DNA from: Pleurodeles waltl
Taxonomy: Eukaryota > Chordata > Amphibia > Caudata > Salamandridae
Assembly: GCF_031143425.1 (NCBI RefSeq)
Contig: NC_090448.1
Span: 527,886,313-527,950,312, forward strand
Length of the DNA stretch: 64,000 bases
Reading direction: 5' to 3'
Positions 34,012-44,558 of this stretch are shown one piece after another. Under the pieces are notes generated by a model. That model was not told the origin of the DNA and did no database searches. It saw only the letters and a program-made list of their open reading frames with translations. Numbering within the stretch: position 1 is the stretch's first letter; each line of letters starts with the position of its first letter. Made by a program: the position numbers and the translations under genes.

Positions 34012-35880
34012 AATCAATCAATCAATCAGTGTATTTGTAGAGCGCACTAACACCCGTAAGGGTCTCAAGGCGCTGGGGGGGGCGCAGCTACTGCTCAAAT
34101 AGCCAGGTTTTGAGCCGCTTCCTGAAAGTCGGCAGGTCTTCGTTCTGTCGGGGCAAGGGAAGGGTGTTCCAGGTCTTGGCGGCGAGGTGGGAGAAGGATC
34201 TGCCTCTGGTAGTCGCTCTTTGGATGCGGGGGATGGTGGCGAGGGCGAGGTCGGCTGAGCGGAGTAGGCGGGACGGGGTGTAGAAGGTGAGTCGTCTATT
34301 GAGGTAGGCTGGACCGGTGTTGTGGAGAGCCTTGTGTGCGTGGGTGAGGAGCTTGAAGGTTATCCTTTTGTTGACAAGGAGCCAGTGTAGGTCTCTCAGA
34401 AGGGGAGTGATGTGGCTGTGGGGGTGGGAATTGAGGATCAGGCGTGCAGTCGTTTGAGGAGTTTGGCTGGGGCTCCTGTGTAGAGGGTGTTTCGGTAGTC
34501 AAGTTTGCTGCTGACGAGGGCTTGGGTGACTGTTCTTGTATCTGTGGAGATCCATCTGTAGATCTTGGGGAGCATGCGGAGGGTGTTGAAGCAGGATGAG
34601 GAGACGGCGCTGACTTGCTTGGTCATAGAGAGTGTTGAGTTGAGGATGATGCCCAGGTTGCGTGCGTGGTTGGTGGGTGTTGGGGCTGCTCCTAGAGCGG
34701 TCGGCCACCAGGAGTCGTCCAAGGCTGAGGGGTTGGCGCCGAAGAGGAGGACCTCCATCTTATCTGAGTTCAACTTCAGTTTGCTGTTCCTCATCCATTC
34801 GGTGACGGCCTTCATTCCTTCGTGGAGGTTGGATTTGGCAGTGAGGGGGGCCTTGGTGAGGTAGAGGATCAGTTGGGTGTTGTCGGCGTAGGAGATGATG
34901 TTGAGGTTGTGCAGCCGGACGAGCGGGCCATGTAGACGTTGGGAGTGGTCATAGACGACGTTGAAAAGTGTAGGGCTGAGGGACGAACCTTGGGGAACGC
35001 CGCAGATGATCTTGGAGGCTTCGGAGCGGAAAGGGGGGAGGCAGACGCTCTGGGTTCTGCCGGAGAGGAAGTAGGTGGTCCACTCCAGAGCTTTTTCCCA
35101 GTTCCCTGCGTTGTGGAGGCGTGTGCGTAAGATGCGGTGGCAGACGGTGTCGAAGGCGGCAGAGAAGTCCAGGAGGATGAGGGCTGCGGTTTCGCCGTTG
35201 TCAAGCAGGGCCCTGATGTCGTCGGTGGCGGCGATGAGGGCGGTTTCAGTACTGTGGTTGCTGCGGAACTCTGACTGGGATGGGTCCAGGATGTTGTTTT
35301 CTTCGAGGTAGTGGGTCAGTTGTCTGTTGATGATCTTCTCAATGACCTTGGCCGGGAATGGGAGCAGGGAGATGGGGCGGAAGTTCTTGAGGTCTCTCGG
35401 GTCCGCCATGGGTTTCTTGAGTAGGGGTTTGATCTCAGCATGCTTCCAGCTCTCGGGATAGGTCGCGGTCTCGAAGGAAATGTTGATGACTTTGCGGAGG
35501 TGGGGTGCGATGGTGGCGCTTGCTTTGTTAAAGATGTGGTGCGGGCATGGGTCTGACGGAGATCCAGAGTGGATGGTGCCCATGGTTTTGATTGTGTTGT
35601 CTTCCTTCACATTGGCCCAGATGAGCAGGGGGTCGTAGTTGAAAGTGGGTGGAGAGTCTGAGGAGTCGGTGATTGGCAGGGTGGTCTGAATGTTGAAGCT
35701 GTCATGGATGTCTGAGATCTTGTGGTGGAAGAAGGCGGCAAGGGAGTTGCACAGGTCTTGTGAAGGTGGGATGTCGTTTGTGCTGGAGCTGGGGTTGGAG
35801 AGTTAATTCATGATGTTGAAGAGCTCCCTGCTGTTGTGAGCGTTGTAGTCCAGTCTGTAATTGGTGACCACTAATGTGAC
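34012..35880 (-). mobile_element. L2-like LINE, 5'-truncated
   Basis: The minus-strand 3' end has GCGCTCTACAAATAC followed by (TGAT/TTGA)n, 34,012-34,050, the hallmark tail of L2-like LINEs. The body encodes reverse transcriptase and the L2 C-terminal domain. The 5' break is near 35,870-35,880, inside the linker before RT (RLDYNAHNSRELFN readable at about 35,830-35,860). The endonuclease is missing. It sits inside the ERV solo LTR and abuts the 5' end of the I/Ingi/Vingi-like LINE. Confidence 0.8.
34088..35870 (-). pseudogene. L2-like reverse transcriptase with C-terminal domain
   Basis: The main frame (35,610-34,438) contains WKHAEIKPLLKKP, NFRPISLLPF, ETALIAATDDIR, LILLDFSAAFDTV, CGVPQGSSLSPTLFN and NIISYADNTQL. 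The last is the catalytic site with the usual YADDTQ reading changed to YADN. After a frameshift near 34,440 the C-terminus continues (HITPLLRDLHWL, YTPSRLLRSAD, SFSHLAAKTWN) to TAG at 34,088-34,090. Upstream of 35,610 an in-frame stop follows NIMN. Loss of the second catalytic Asp plus the frameshift make it non-functional. Confidence 0.85.
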
Positions 35881-35955
35881 GGTGGACAGCTAAGCAAGGT
35901 GCGAAGTGGTGCAAAATGAAGTCAGTTGTCAAAACACACATATCACTACAGTACC

Positions 35956-37945
35956 TCTCCCCACTTCCCATTCCCCCAAGAGGTCTGTCCCAATTTGAAC
36001 ACAAACTGAAGGGCTGGTATACAAGAGTCACACCCAGCCACAAAAGACAGGGACAAATCCCTTTCCCTGCAGCACAGCCACGTGGTACAGCCACTCCACC
36101 GTATCGAACACCTTTTCCAGCTCGAGTGAGACTAAAGCTAACTCTGAGGCACGGTCCATTGTTTTGTGCAATGCATGTGTGAGTCTCCGAAGATTAAGAG
36201 TGGTGCTGCGTGCCGGCATAAAGCCACACTGGTCTTCATGTAGCAGTGTGTGGACCACTGTTGACAACCGTGATGCCAATAGTTTACATAGTAATTTAAT
36301 ATCTGTATTAAGCATTGTGAGAGGCCTGTAAGACAAAGGTTCAGTAGCATCTCTCCCAGGTATGGGTAACAAGCAAATAATACCCTCCCTCATTGTGCCT
36401 GGCAGTATCCCACTGTCTCGGGCCTCACAAAAGACCTCTAATAATTTCCCTCTCAGAGTGACAGAATAGGCTTGATAAAACTCTGCAGGAAAGCCATCTC
36501 TGCCTGGAGTTTTAGATCTATTGAGGGCCTGTATAGCTACTCCCAACTCTTCCAAGTCTATCTCACTCTCCAGTTCCTGCATAAGCCCTGGGGGAAGTCT
36601 GGGCAACCCTACCCCCTCCAGATACTCCTCTATCCTCCCCGGTGGGCCCACTGTTCCAGCACTATATACTCCACAGAGATGCTCCACGAAAACCCCTAGG
36701 ACATCTTTTTGAATAGTCACAAGATCCCCACCAGCTGTATGGACCTGCAATATGGGGGCAGGGAGTTCCTGCTCCCATTGTAGTCTCCATGCTAGGAGTT
36801 TCCCCCTCTCTTTGAAGTCACTAGCGATACGCTCTAAGCGTGCACCTATCTAGTGAGTCCTAATTTATCTGCACTTCCCTCTGAATCTGAAGCAACTCAT
36901 GTCGCACCTCCTGTGATGTCCCAGAGCCTTGTAGAACGGCCAATCGGCGTTCCTTTGCCCCAAAAGTGGCCTCCAGTTGGCGCTGCACTCCATATGTCGC
37001 ACTCATACAAGCCCCATGTATGACAGCCTCAAGGGCCTCTGAGCTTAGCGCCTTGGTGGTAGCAGAGCTCCAACTGGCCTCCAGATAATTCGTAAGTGTA
37101 CTCGCCAGAGCGTCGCAACATGCTGGGTCCGTTAAAAAGTCTGGGGGCATGCCCCAGCTGCGTACATGTTGCATAGGCAGACCCCAATAACACCGGCGCA
37201 TGATCAGAGAGGAACCGCCCCAGATGTGTCACCTCCACTAAGGACTGCAGATCAATGCCACTCACTAATATACAATCCAAATGACTATAAGTGTTATGTG
37301 TCAGTGAATGGCATGTGTATTTGTGACCCTCAGGATGCAGATCCCGCCAGCTATCCCGGAACCACAGATTACGCATAACTACTGTAAGTGAGGATGACAT
37401 CAGTGGTTTAGTACCCTGTCGGGGTGGGTGCTGGTCCAACTGTCCATCTAGGATGCAATTGTAATCCCCAACCCAGATCATCAGTGTTCCGAGACTAAAC
37501 ACGAATTATTCCTGCATATGCATAAAGAATAATTTATCATCCACATTAGGTGCGTAGGTGTTAAGCAGTATAGCCTCTCTGCCGTCTAACATTCCCTGAA
37601 CCAGTACATAGCGTCTGTATATATCTGCCTCGCTATACATGTGTCTGAAGGGTACCCCAGGTGTGATCCAGATGGCAACCCCCGCGCATAAGGGGAGTAA
37701 GTAAGTACCAGCCATGACAACCTGCTACTTTTTCCCAGCCCCGGAAGGCCGTTCCGCCTCCCTGACAAGCTGCCCTCACATGCCTTTCCAGCTATCTGGT
37801 GTGTGTAGTATGAAATCACGTATGCACTGCATGAATCCAAACCCCTTTTAAAACAAGGTGCGATATTGAACAGTTCAGAACCCCTAAAACCCCCAACCCC
37901 GGACAGGCAGTATAACAGTTGGAACAACAACCACTGCTCATCCAT
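35956..37945 (-). pseudogene. L1 ORF2, endonuclease and 5' part of reverse transcriptase
   Basis: Minus-strand frames show degraded endonuclease motifs: GREAILLNTYAPNVDDK, WVGDYNCILDG (after a stop at about 37,507), and FLSDHAPVLLG near 37,200. The RT N-terminal half follows: SKTPGRDGFPAEFYQ, GIICLLPIPGRD, SYRPLTMLNTDIKLL and LVSLELEKVFDTVEW. The reading then runs through LLYTSP and GRGT to the LTR junction at 35,956/35,950. Together with 22,789-24,688 it makes one L1 ORF2. At least three stops or frameshifts are visible. Confidence 0.82.
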
Positions 37946-38242
37946 TAAGTACCATGCTGCCAGGAGCCACAGCCTAACCCCAACCCTCTGAAGCAGAGCC
38001 TACCACATATAGTGGAGAGAGGCGTACCCGTAGCAGATAGTGTCCCAAACCGGTAGACAAATACATCTCAAATCAGGGCGTCCAACCAACTCTGAGTCGC
38101 CCCCTCAAATATGCTCAATACCCTACCTCTTTAGAGTCTGAGCAGGAAGGAGAGAGCACAGAGAAAAACATCAGAAATGAGGTGTACACAGCACATCTAT
38201 CAAGACTGCAAACAAGTGGCGATGCCATCCATGTTCGCTTCC

Positions 38243-39316
38243 TCAAGATCTCCAATTCCAGTTGTGGGTCCCCCGAGCAGTCCCGGCCCCCTTCCTCTTG
38301 GATCTCGCACCTTCCCGAGGTACCTTGTCCCAGACCTCCAGCCATTTCCACACATCTTCTGGTGCATTGAAGAAATGGGGCTTGCCGCCAAAGAGGACTT
38401 TCAGCTGGGCAGGATACAGCAGCGTGTATTGGATGCTCAGCGAGCCCAACTCAGCCTTGAACTCCAAGAATCCCTTCCGAGATCCTTGTACTTTATAAGT
38501 GTAGTCTGGGTATGTTGAGGTCCTATGATGTCAAAGTGAAGAAACTTCATTTCCCGGCCGACTAGCCCAAATGATGCAGTCTCTGTCTTTATGGTTGAAT
38601 ATTCAGGCTATGATGGCTTTTGGCGGCACCCTGGGCCAAGGGGGGGCCACCAGCGCATGGTGCACCCTTTAAATCGCATATAATGGGAACAGTCCGACGG
38701 TCCTCAACACCTCTCGAATCCAGTGCTCCACAAATGCCCATGTTGCGGACCCCTCAGCTCGCTCCGGGAACCCGATGAAACGGACATTGTTGCAACAGGA
38801 CCTGCCCGCTGTATCTTCCACTCTTGCCTCGAGGATCCCCGCTCTGGAGGTGACCTTCGCCATCTGTTTCCACAGTGCGGTAACCTCTGCCCAGAGCTCG
38901 TAAATTGAACTCTCTGCGATTTGCACCCTATCGGACACCTTCCCAACGTTCGCCTGGAGGAGATTTACCTCAATTGCCACTGACTCGATCTTCCCCTCAA
39001 GGGCCTCTCTGGATCCCTGAATAGCAGCAAGTAGCTCTGCTCTCGAGGGCTTCCTGGTAGGCAGACCCAACCCCGTATCTTCTCTGTGCCCAGCCTGGCG
39101 TGTCTCCCGCTGCGTAGATGGGGTGGTGTACAGCTCCATCGTATTGTCCTGCAGTGGGCCTGATCGCTTACTTTTACCGTCTGGTGTGGAGCACTCAGAA
39201 TCCCCCTGCAAGCACAACAGCCAGGGTCCGCCAACAGGATCAGTCACGGGAGGGACAACCCCGCTAGCCAAATATCGCCAGGCGACCACCAATGGTCTCC
39301 GGTCTCTCAGATCCAC
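38243..39316 (-). pseudogene. L1 ORF1 (coiled coil, RRM, C-terminal domain)
   Basis: The frame 39,316-38,669 has a coiled-coil segment (roughly residues 75-165, with heptads such as LEGKIESVAIEVNLLQANV) and then NVRFIGFPERAEG, the start of the L1 RRM. After frameshifts between about 38,470 and 38,669 the C-terminal domain appears in 38,467-38,243 (YTLLYPAQLKVLFGGKPHFF, then EDVWKWLEV). L1 ORF1p trimerises and coats L1 RNA. The domain order matches the family. The frameshifts make this copy inactive. Confidence 0.82.
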
Positions 39317-40077
39317 AGCCCGGCATCAGTCCAACAGTCCCCATCATTCAAAGGGGTCCAGCAGAGATCCAGGGCCCACGTGCAGTTCCAGGGCCCGGTG
39401 TCACACCACTGCAGCAAGTCTCAAAAATGCCTCCGGGGGGCCCTCCAGGACGTGCGTGCACAGCGGGCCCCCCACTTGAAAGTGCAGCTCATTCTGGGCC
39501 CTGCGGGCCAGCCCAGCACCAGGATAGGGCCTCCTGCCAGTCCCCAAACCTGCGTTGTTGGAGCCCATCACTCTGCCCTCACTCCAGGCCATCTGTGTCT
39601 CTTCACCTCATTCTCTTTCTCCAAGGCCCCGGACACTACGATCAGCACAGCCCAGGCAGCACACAGCGAAATGCTCTCACGTCAGGCCCTCACGTCTCCG
39701 GGCCAGCATGCGCCCTCGGCCGTCTCGCGGACAAACAGCCCCTGGCCGTGTTGGGCAGATGAGGATGTCATCCTCCAACAGTCGCCTCGCTCGCCCCTGG
39801 CCCCTCTCCTCCGCTTTGCTCTCTTCCTGCGCCAGCAATGCCCGCCTCCCGGCAACTCGTCACCTCCAATCTAGGCCGCTGTCCCTTCGGTACCGCTTGC
39901 GTTCCTTAGGGGCCAGGAACGGGCCCGCTAAATCCCCAGACACCGGGGGGTCTCAGCAATCAGCAGACCAGGGCATTGGTCCCGGTTGGGCAGGACTGTT
40001 AAAGGATATTGCCGGGGACGCGAGAAGCCTCTCAGAGGCACGTCATACCGGCCATCATGCGTGGCCACGCCCCACAG
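39317..40077 (-). promoter_or_regulatory. L1 5' UTR, GC/CpG-rich
   Basis: This is the region upstream of L1 ORF1 up to the candidate right target duplication. It is clearly richer in G+C and CpG than the flanks, consistent with an L1 internal promoter. Long plus-strand open frames here (39,123-40,145) are composition artefacts with no family match. Confidence 0.55.
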
Positions 40078-40275
40078 AAGGTAATACTTTAATAGCTAAG
40101 TTGCTTAAATTAGGTGACTATTATTTTGGTGCAATTCTTACATAGGGTGCATGTCATTAAATGTATTTCAGCCATTGTGCAGTTTCGGGTTTGTGCTCCA
40201 GTTGGTGTTCCTGTACTGCTTTCTACACAGCAGCACTGCAATTCGCCTATTTTCCTGCATTTTCTTCCTTTCCAG

Positions 40276-40420
40276 TTTCAACCATCTCGAAGCAGAAGCA
40301 GCCCGCTCCTTCAGTACTTTACGAGAAGTGAAAGAGATACCTATTGTGGATAGGAGAAAGGAGCTGCAACACAGGAAACTTTCTGTACAATGCAACTTCA
40401 AAAACATGTTCATCGATTGA
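40276..40420 (+). CDS. Possible host exon (FNHLEAEAARSFSTL...)
   Basis: A strong pyrimidine tract and TTTCCAG acceptor ending at 40,275 precede an open frame of 48 codons ending at TGA 40,418-40,420. The residue composition looks protein-like (many Glu, Arg, Lys; LREVKEIPIVDRRKEL). With one base completing the preceding codon, its phase matches the donor at 20,449. It lies directly outside the L1, in sequence otherwise lacking repeats. I do not recognise the protein. It might instead be a chance frame, or an internal exon ending earlier. Confidence 0.3.
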
Positions 40421-40924
40421 GATGCAAATCATATTGTAATAAGCAGTTCAAATGTGTGAATGAATACAATGCTTGGAACCTGTTCTAGGAATACGCAATT
40501 AATTTGTACTTCTTTCACTAAGGCTGTTTGAAAGTGCTGACATTGTCATCACAGTGGTCAGAGGAATAGTGGGAGTATTATTTGCCCAAGATGAAACAGT
40601 TAAGTGGTAGACATGAGAATACTTGCTGCAAAGGATATACATTTACTAGCATATTTACTAGGATAGTGAATTTTGTTGGCTATACCTTGATCCTGCTCAG
40701 TTCTTCCTCTCTCCAGGTGGTATCCAGTCCATTTTCTTAACCGCATGTGAACTACCAATGTTTACATTGATCCTAAATACTCAGGATTGGCCCGCTGAGT
40801 CCCATTTTTCTTGTGTGAGCCTGTTTTTTGATGTCAGAAGTGTGGCAGAGGATGAAGAGCAGATGTGCAGGCACAGTGGAAGAAACTTGATGCCAATTAT
40901 TTGGAGCCTTCCTAATAGTCGCGG
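40421..40924. other. Non-coding, possible UTR or intron
   Basis: No element is recognised. A second acceptor-like CTCTCTCCAG ends at about 40,718 and is followed by an open frame to about 40,970. That frame runs into a repeat element (40,925-41,425), so I give it little weight. Confidence 0.35.
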
Positions 40925-41425
40925 CTCACTGCACGGTAAAGGGGCGGGCGGCGGACACAAAAACATTTAATTAAACAAATAAAAATAGAAACATACCTGC
41001 TTAGCCGCCTCTCCTCTTTCCTGGTCACTACAGGCAGGCACAGGTTCCCAGCCTGCCTGCGCCCAATCATAGTGCTGCATGAAAGCATTAGAATCAGCTG
41101 GAGCGCCCAGCCAGGGCGCTCTCAGGCATACTGAAAGCATGTGCTTGCTCTCTCCAGCCTGGCAACACAGTGTCGGCCTAGAAAGAGCACAGTGCGCATG
41201 TGTGTGGCAGGTCTGAGACGGCTGGACAAACACACATGCACACTGAGGGGAGTGTACAGTGCACTCCCCCTCGCCCCCTTCATTCCCCATGACCCCCGCC
41301 CCTTCAGCAACAAAACAATAATAAACATAGTTTATTATCATTTCGTTGTTAAAGGTTTGCAGTGGCTGCTGCTTGCAGAGGGGACGATGCTCCTCCGGCA
41401 TAACGGAGGAGCCGCTTCTGTCACC
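40925..41425 (-). mobile_element. Hairpin-bearing non-autonomous element, copy A
   Basis: The reverse complement matches copy B (42,185-42,635) in order: a CTCCTCCG...CGGAGGAG hairpin at the 5' end, an AATAATAAAC/GTTTATTATC AT-rich hairpin, ACACACATGCGCACTG, GCCAGGCTGGAGA, TGGGAACCTGTGCCTGCCTG, and an AGGTATGT/AGGTAAGT motif near the 3' end. There is no coding capacity. Confidence 0.65.
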
Positions 41426-41429
41426 TAAG

Positions 41430-41814
41430 TTCTGAGAACAGCTTGCAGCCCAGTGGCAAGATCAGGCCGGGGCAAGTTGCGTCAGATATGAAGTGCACTA
41501 GACGCCGACAGAGCAATTACTACCTGAGCGTGGAAGCAGCCTGCTTAGAAGCTGGTGTGGTTTGCACTCGGGGGTCCACCTGTCATAACCTCTCCTGGTT
41601 CACTTGGTTGTCCAGCGTATGGCTTCTGTGTGGTATCTTGTCACTCTCCCACCACCACCCATGGCTAGCCAACACTCACCTCCCATTGCATGAAAAAAAA
41701 TGAAAAGGCACCTATACAGCACACTGCCACTCCAAGGAGTATCCTGACACTTAGCAACTCCAATTAACTGTCCAGCAAACTGTTAATCTGGATAGACCGC
41801 AGCTTCAGGGGCAT
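41430..41814. other. Spacer, nothing recognised
   Basis: This is a short interval between copy A and the L2-like LINE fragment. It includes an A-run at 41,692-41,700. The open frame at 41,443-41,703 has no family features. Confidence 0.4.
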
Positions 41815-42800
41815 ATTATTTCAATATATAGGACCTCGAAAGGAAAAGGACCTCCCACCGGATCTAGAACGCCTAATCTTAGGGATTTTGGCCAAGAAAG
41901 CATTGTCCGAACATAGATGCCTAGCGGGGGCATAGAAGCTAATCATAGCCCTAAAGTACCCTGCATGCGACTGATAAAGGGCTCTGTGGACCAGGACAAG
42001 AGTCTTAAATAAAATTCCCTTTTTAACAGGCAGACAGTAAAGTGCTCTAAGGTGTGGGGACACACATGCTCTCAATCGCAAGGCTGGGAGAGCGAGCTGT
42101 GGCATTTTGGAACACCCAAAATTTGTTGGACAAATATTCAAGAAGGCCCAAATACAAGGCACTGCCATAATCCAGCCTTGATATTATGAGGGCCCAGCGG
42201 CAACTCCTCCGCTATGACGGAGGAGCGTCGTCCCCATGCCTGAGGCATCAGCTGCAAAACTCTAAAAATAAAACGATAATAAACTATGTTTATTATTGTT
42301 TTATTTTTATAGCGGCGGGGCCATGGGGATGACAGGCAGGGAGTGGTGAGCCCTCAGGACGGCCAAACACACATGCGCACTGAGCTGTCCACAACCTGGG
42401 CTGCATTGCCAGGTTGGAGACAGAAGTCACAGGCTCCCAGTCTGCCTGGGAGCGCAAAGCCAGGGCAATCCTCACTCTGCTCTCGTGCTGCCAGCAGCAT
42501 TAGGATTGGCCGCAGGGCAGGCTGGGAGCCTGTGCCTGCCTGCAGGAGAGACCAGAAGAGCGGCAGTGCGGCAATGCTGCGGCGATCGAGGTAAGTTTAT
42601 GGTTTTTTGTATTGTTCACCCCTCCCCTGCGCTAACGTGACATAGGGCACGTATAACTACTTTCCTGGCTAACAGCAAGAGAAAGTTAAGCATTTCCTTA
42701 AAATATGTAGAGTCCAAAACACGTCCCACCCACCGTATTGACCTGTGGTACAAAGGAGAGACAGTCATCAAATTTAATACCCACATGTTTTGCTGAGGCA
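41815..42800 (-). pseudogene. L2-like LINE fragment, C-terminal region, interrupted by copy B
   Basis: Minus-strand pieces are HVGIKFDDCLSF in about 42,640-42,800, then RLDYGSALYLGLLEYL in about 42,110-42,180, then SPHLRALYCLPVKKGILFK, YAPARHLCSDNAF and GGRSFSFRGP down to 41,821. These are the thumb and C-terminal motifs of L2/CR1-type LINEs. The gap between the first two pieces is exactly where hairpin element B sits, so B inserted into this LINE. Confidence 0.7.
42185..42635 (+). mobile_element. Hairpin-bearing non-autonomous element, copy B
   Basis: Same family as copy A, in opposite orientation. It starts with GCGGCAACTCCTCCG and the complementary CGGAGGAGC, followed by the AT hairpin around 42,262-42,312 (AATAAACTATGTTTATT core) and an end carrying GAGGTAAGTTTATGG. 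It splits an L2-like LINE reading frame. Confidence 0.65.
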
Positions 42801-43560
42801 CTAAAGCAGCTAATAAAGACTCATTTAAAGGTGTGTTATGCCAAGGGATTCACACAGAGAAGCTCCCTGCAGTAAGTTGGAAGGTGCGGTAGCGGCAGAA
42901 GTCAAGTGCAATAGGTGTGCTCCACCATGGCTGGATGCGCTGTGGTGAGGTGGTGTTGAAGGCCAGTTGTGGGAGCAGCGATTGAGCACACTGGGTAATT
43001 GGGCAGTAAAGAGGCCCGAAACAGCTCACAACAACCACAGAAAGGAGCAACAGATCAGCGGGCGATCGAGGTGAGCTTGGTACACTAGATGTATTGCAGA
43101 GGATCGAAGCACAGTGTGGGGTCACAGAAGCAGCCAGCCGAGGTGACTGTGCTGCTTGCTCCTGCTGCATTCTCCCACCCCGCTCCCCAGCGTTCAGCTC
43201 CTTGGCAGCGATCTTACCAATGCTGCCTCGTGAACAACACCTTTTCTCCCTCGCTTTTTATGCTTCTGCTCTTGTGAACTTGCTGCAGCATTGTGCCTAA
43301 TGAATATCTTGTCAAGCACAGGCTGAACTGCACTCCCTAAATATATACTGAACATCGGTGTGCAACAGCAAGCGTTCTAGCAAATCGCTCATTTAAGGTC
43401 CCTACCACAAAGTCAAGCTACGTTCACTGTGTACAAAGAATGCAGTGCATTTACCACTTCTAAAACACCAACCCTTTACCAACTAGCCTGCTGCTAATAC
43501 AAAGCTGTGGACGAGTTTTATGTAGCAGTTATAAATTCGCAGACACCTAAGCCCACACAA
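42800..43560. other. Non-coding, nothing recognised
   Basis: Open frames on both strands (42,850-43,300) lack family motifs. A GGGCGATCGAGGTGAGC phrase at about 43,058-43,075 echoes the GGCGATCGAGGTAAG end of element B, so part of this may be another decayed copy. Confidence 0.4.
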
Positions 43561-44558
43561 GGAAAGTTATGAGATGGAAGTTAGAACATCTCCAAAACAA
43601 ACCACAATCAGGAATCAGGAACATCAGGTCCCTTCAGCACTCAAACACAAAAACAAAAGCTGTCCAGGAAAGACAGTGCGTAATCTGGCCTCTTGCTGAG
43701 AGGTTTGGAAAGAGCGCTACAAACGTCTTAAAATTTTACTTCCTTAAAGTTCCCGGCAACATGATCTTCTCAACGAATAATGGTGAACAAATCCTTCCTA
43801 CCCCAATCACCCCTCTAAAGTAAACTTGACACACCAGAAAACTGCGTTCAACAATGAAAATCATGCAAGCACCATCATGTCTTCTCTAGCTGACCAAAAC
43901 GCAAGCTTAACAGCCTCAGAGTCACACCTTTACTTATCGTCAGTAGATACAATCTCAACAACGGCCACTCATATATACTCCATGCAGCCTGGGCAAAGGC
44001 CCACAAATGGGTTTTTCTGCCCTCCCCCACAAAACGGTCGTTCCAACATCTACACCCTATTTTGATGTCCCCCGTTCAATCAGGTCATCAAGGCATATGC
44101 CAGGCAAGTTGGAAGTGGGCCAATCCCTCTTCAGGTAAACTCTAGAATAATTATGCACCGTCTCTGTCCAAAAGCGTCACCCACAAAGGAAATTGGAGGA
44201 CCTTATGTGGAATATACTTCAAAATGGAATTCAGTGGCGCTGGATGGAGAAAGCGCAACTCCTCCTGCCCCCTCACAACTGATCTTGGAAATACCCCTAA
44301 TAAGGAAAGAATCATAACAATAATCCATACGATCGTAGAAGAACCACTCAATTTAGATACCTCGAAATCAGAGAGGGAGGCTGCCAACTCATTAACCAGC
44401 TATGAAAGCACACAGCACAATAAAATCCACTCTCCACCACGGGGTCCGAAAATGGGGTACCCAGTAGTTTTGCAGACTTTTTTACGCCGCTGCCAAGAGA
44501 TCCCCCACATGAACGGGAAATAGAAGCTCAGCATAATCATACAACAAGCATTGGCAAA
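43560..44558 (+). other. Possible LINE ORF1 relic, low confidence
   Basis: Broken plus-strand frames (43,569-43,823; 43,826-44,065; 44,224-44,523) share codon-like composition and orientation with the decayed LINE at 45,500-52,690 and may be its 5' part, separated by element C. No diagnostic motif is visible. Confidence 0.3.

Larger units (their letters stand above)
24689..35950 (-). mobile_element. ERV-type solo LTR, interrupted by three later elements
   Basis: The outer pieces are 24,689-25,410 plus 28,336-28,356 on one side and about 35,880-35,950 on the other. Read on the minus strand, the unit starts TGTAGTGATATG and ends CAAAACA, with AATAAA at 24,773-24,778 about 85 bases from the end. 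Its own length is roughly 0.8 kb, fitting one LTR. There is no gag/pol of its own between the pieces, so it is a solo LTR formed by recombination. Motifs (A)CTGACTTCATTTTG and TTGACTCCATTTTG occur on either side of the LINE insertions, so the exact split point is uncertain. Confidence 0.65.
22502..40077 (-). mobile_element. L1 LINE split by nested insertions
   Basis: The 3' end is an A-rich minus-strand tail at about 22,502-22,530 containing AATAAA-like motifs. ORF2 occupies 22,789-24,688 and resumes at 35,956. ORF1 lies at 38,243-39,316, with a 5' UTR to about 40,077. Without the 11.26 kb insertion (24,689-35,950 plus one copy of the 5 bp duplication), the element is about 6.3 kb, normal for a full-length L1. 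Candidate target duplications are AAGGTAGTA at 22,492-22,500 and AAGGTAATA at 40,078-40,086. Stops and frameshifts in both ORFs show it is inactive. Confidence 0.8.

Noticed and set aside
39123..40145. Long plus-strand open frames (up to 196 codons)
   Set aside because: They lie in the GC-rich L1 5' UTR, overlap each other in several frames and have no recognisable domain.
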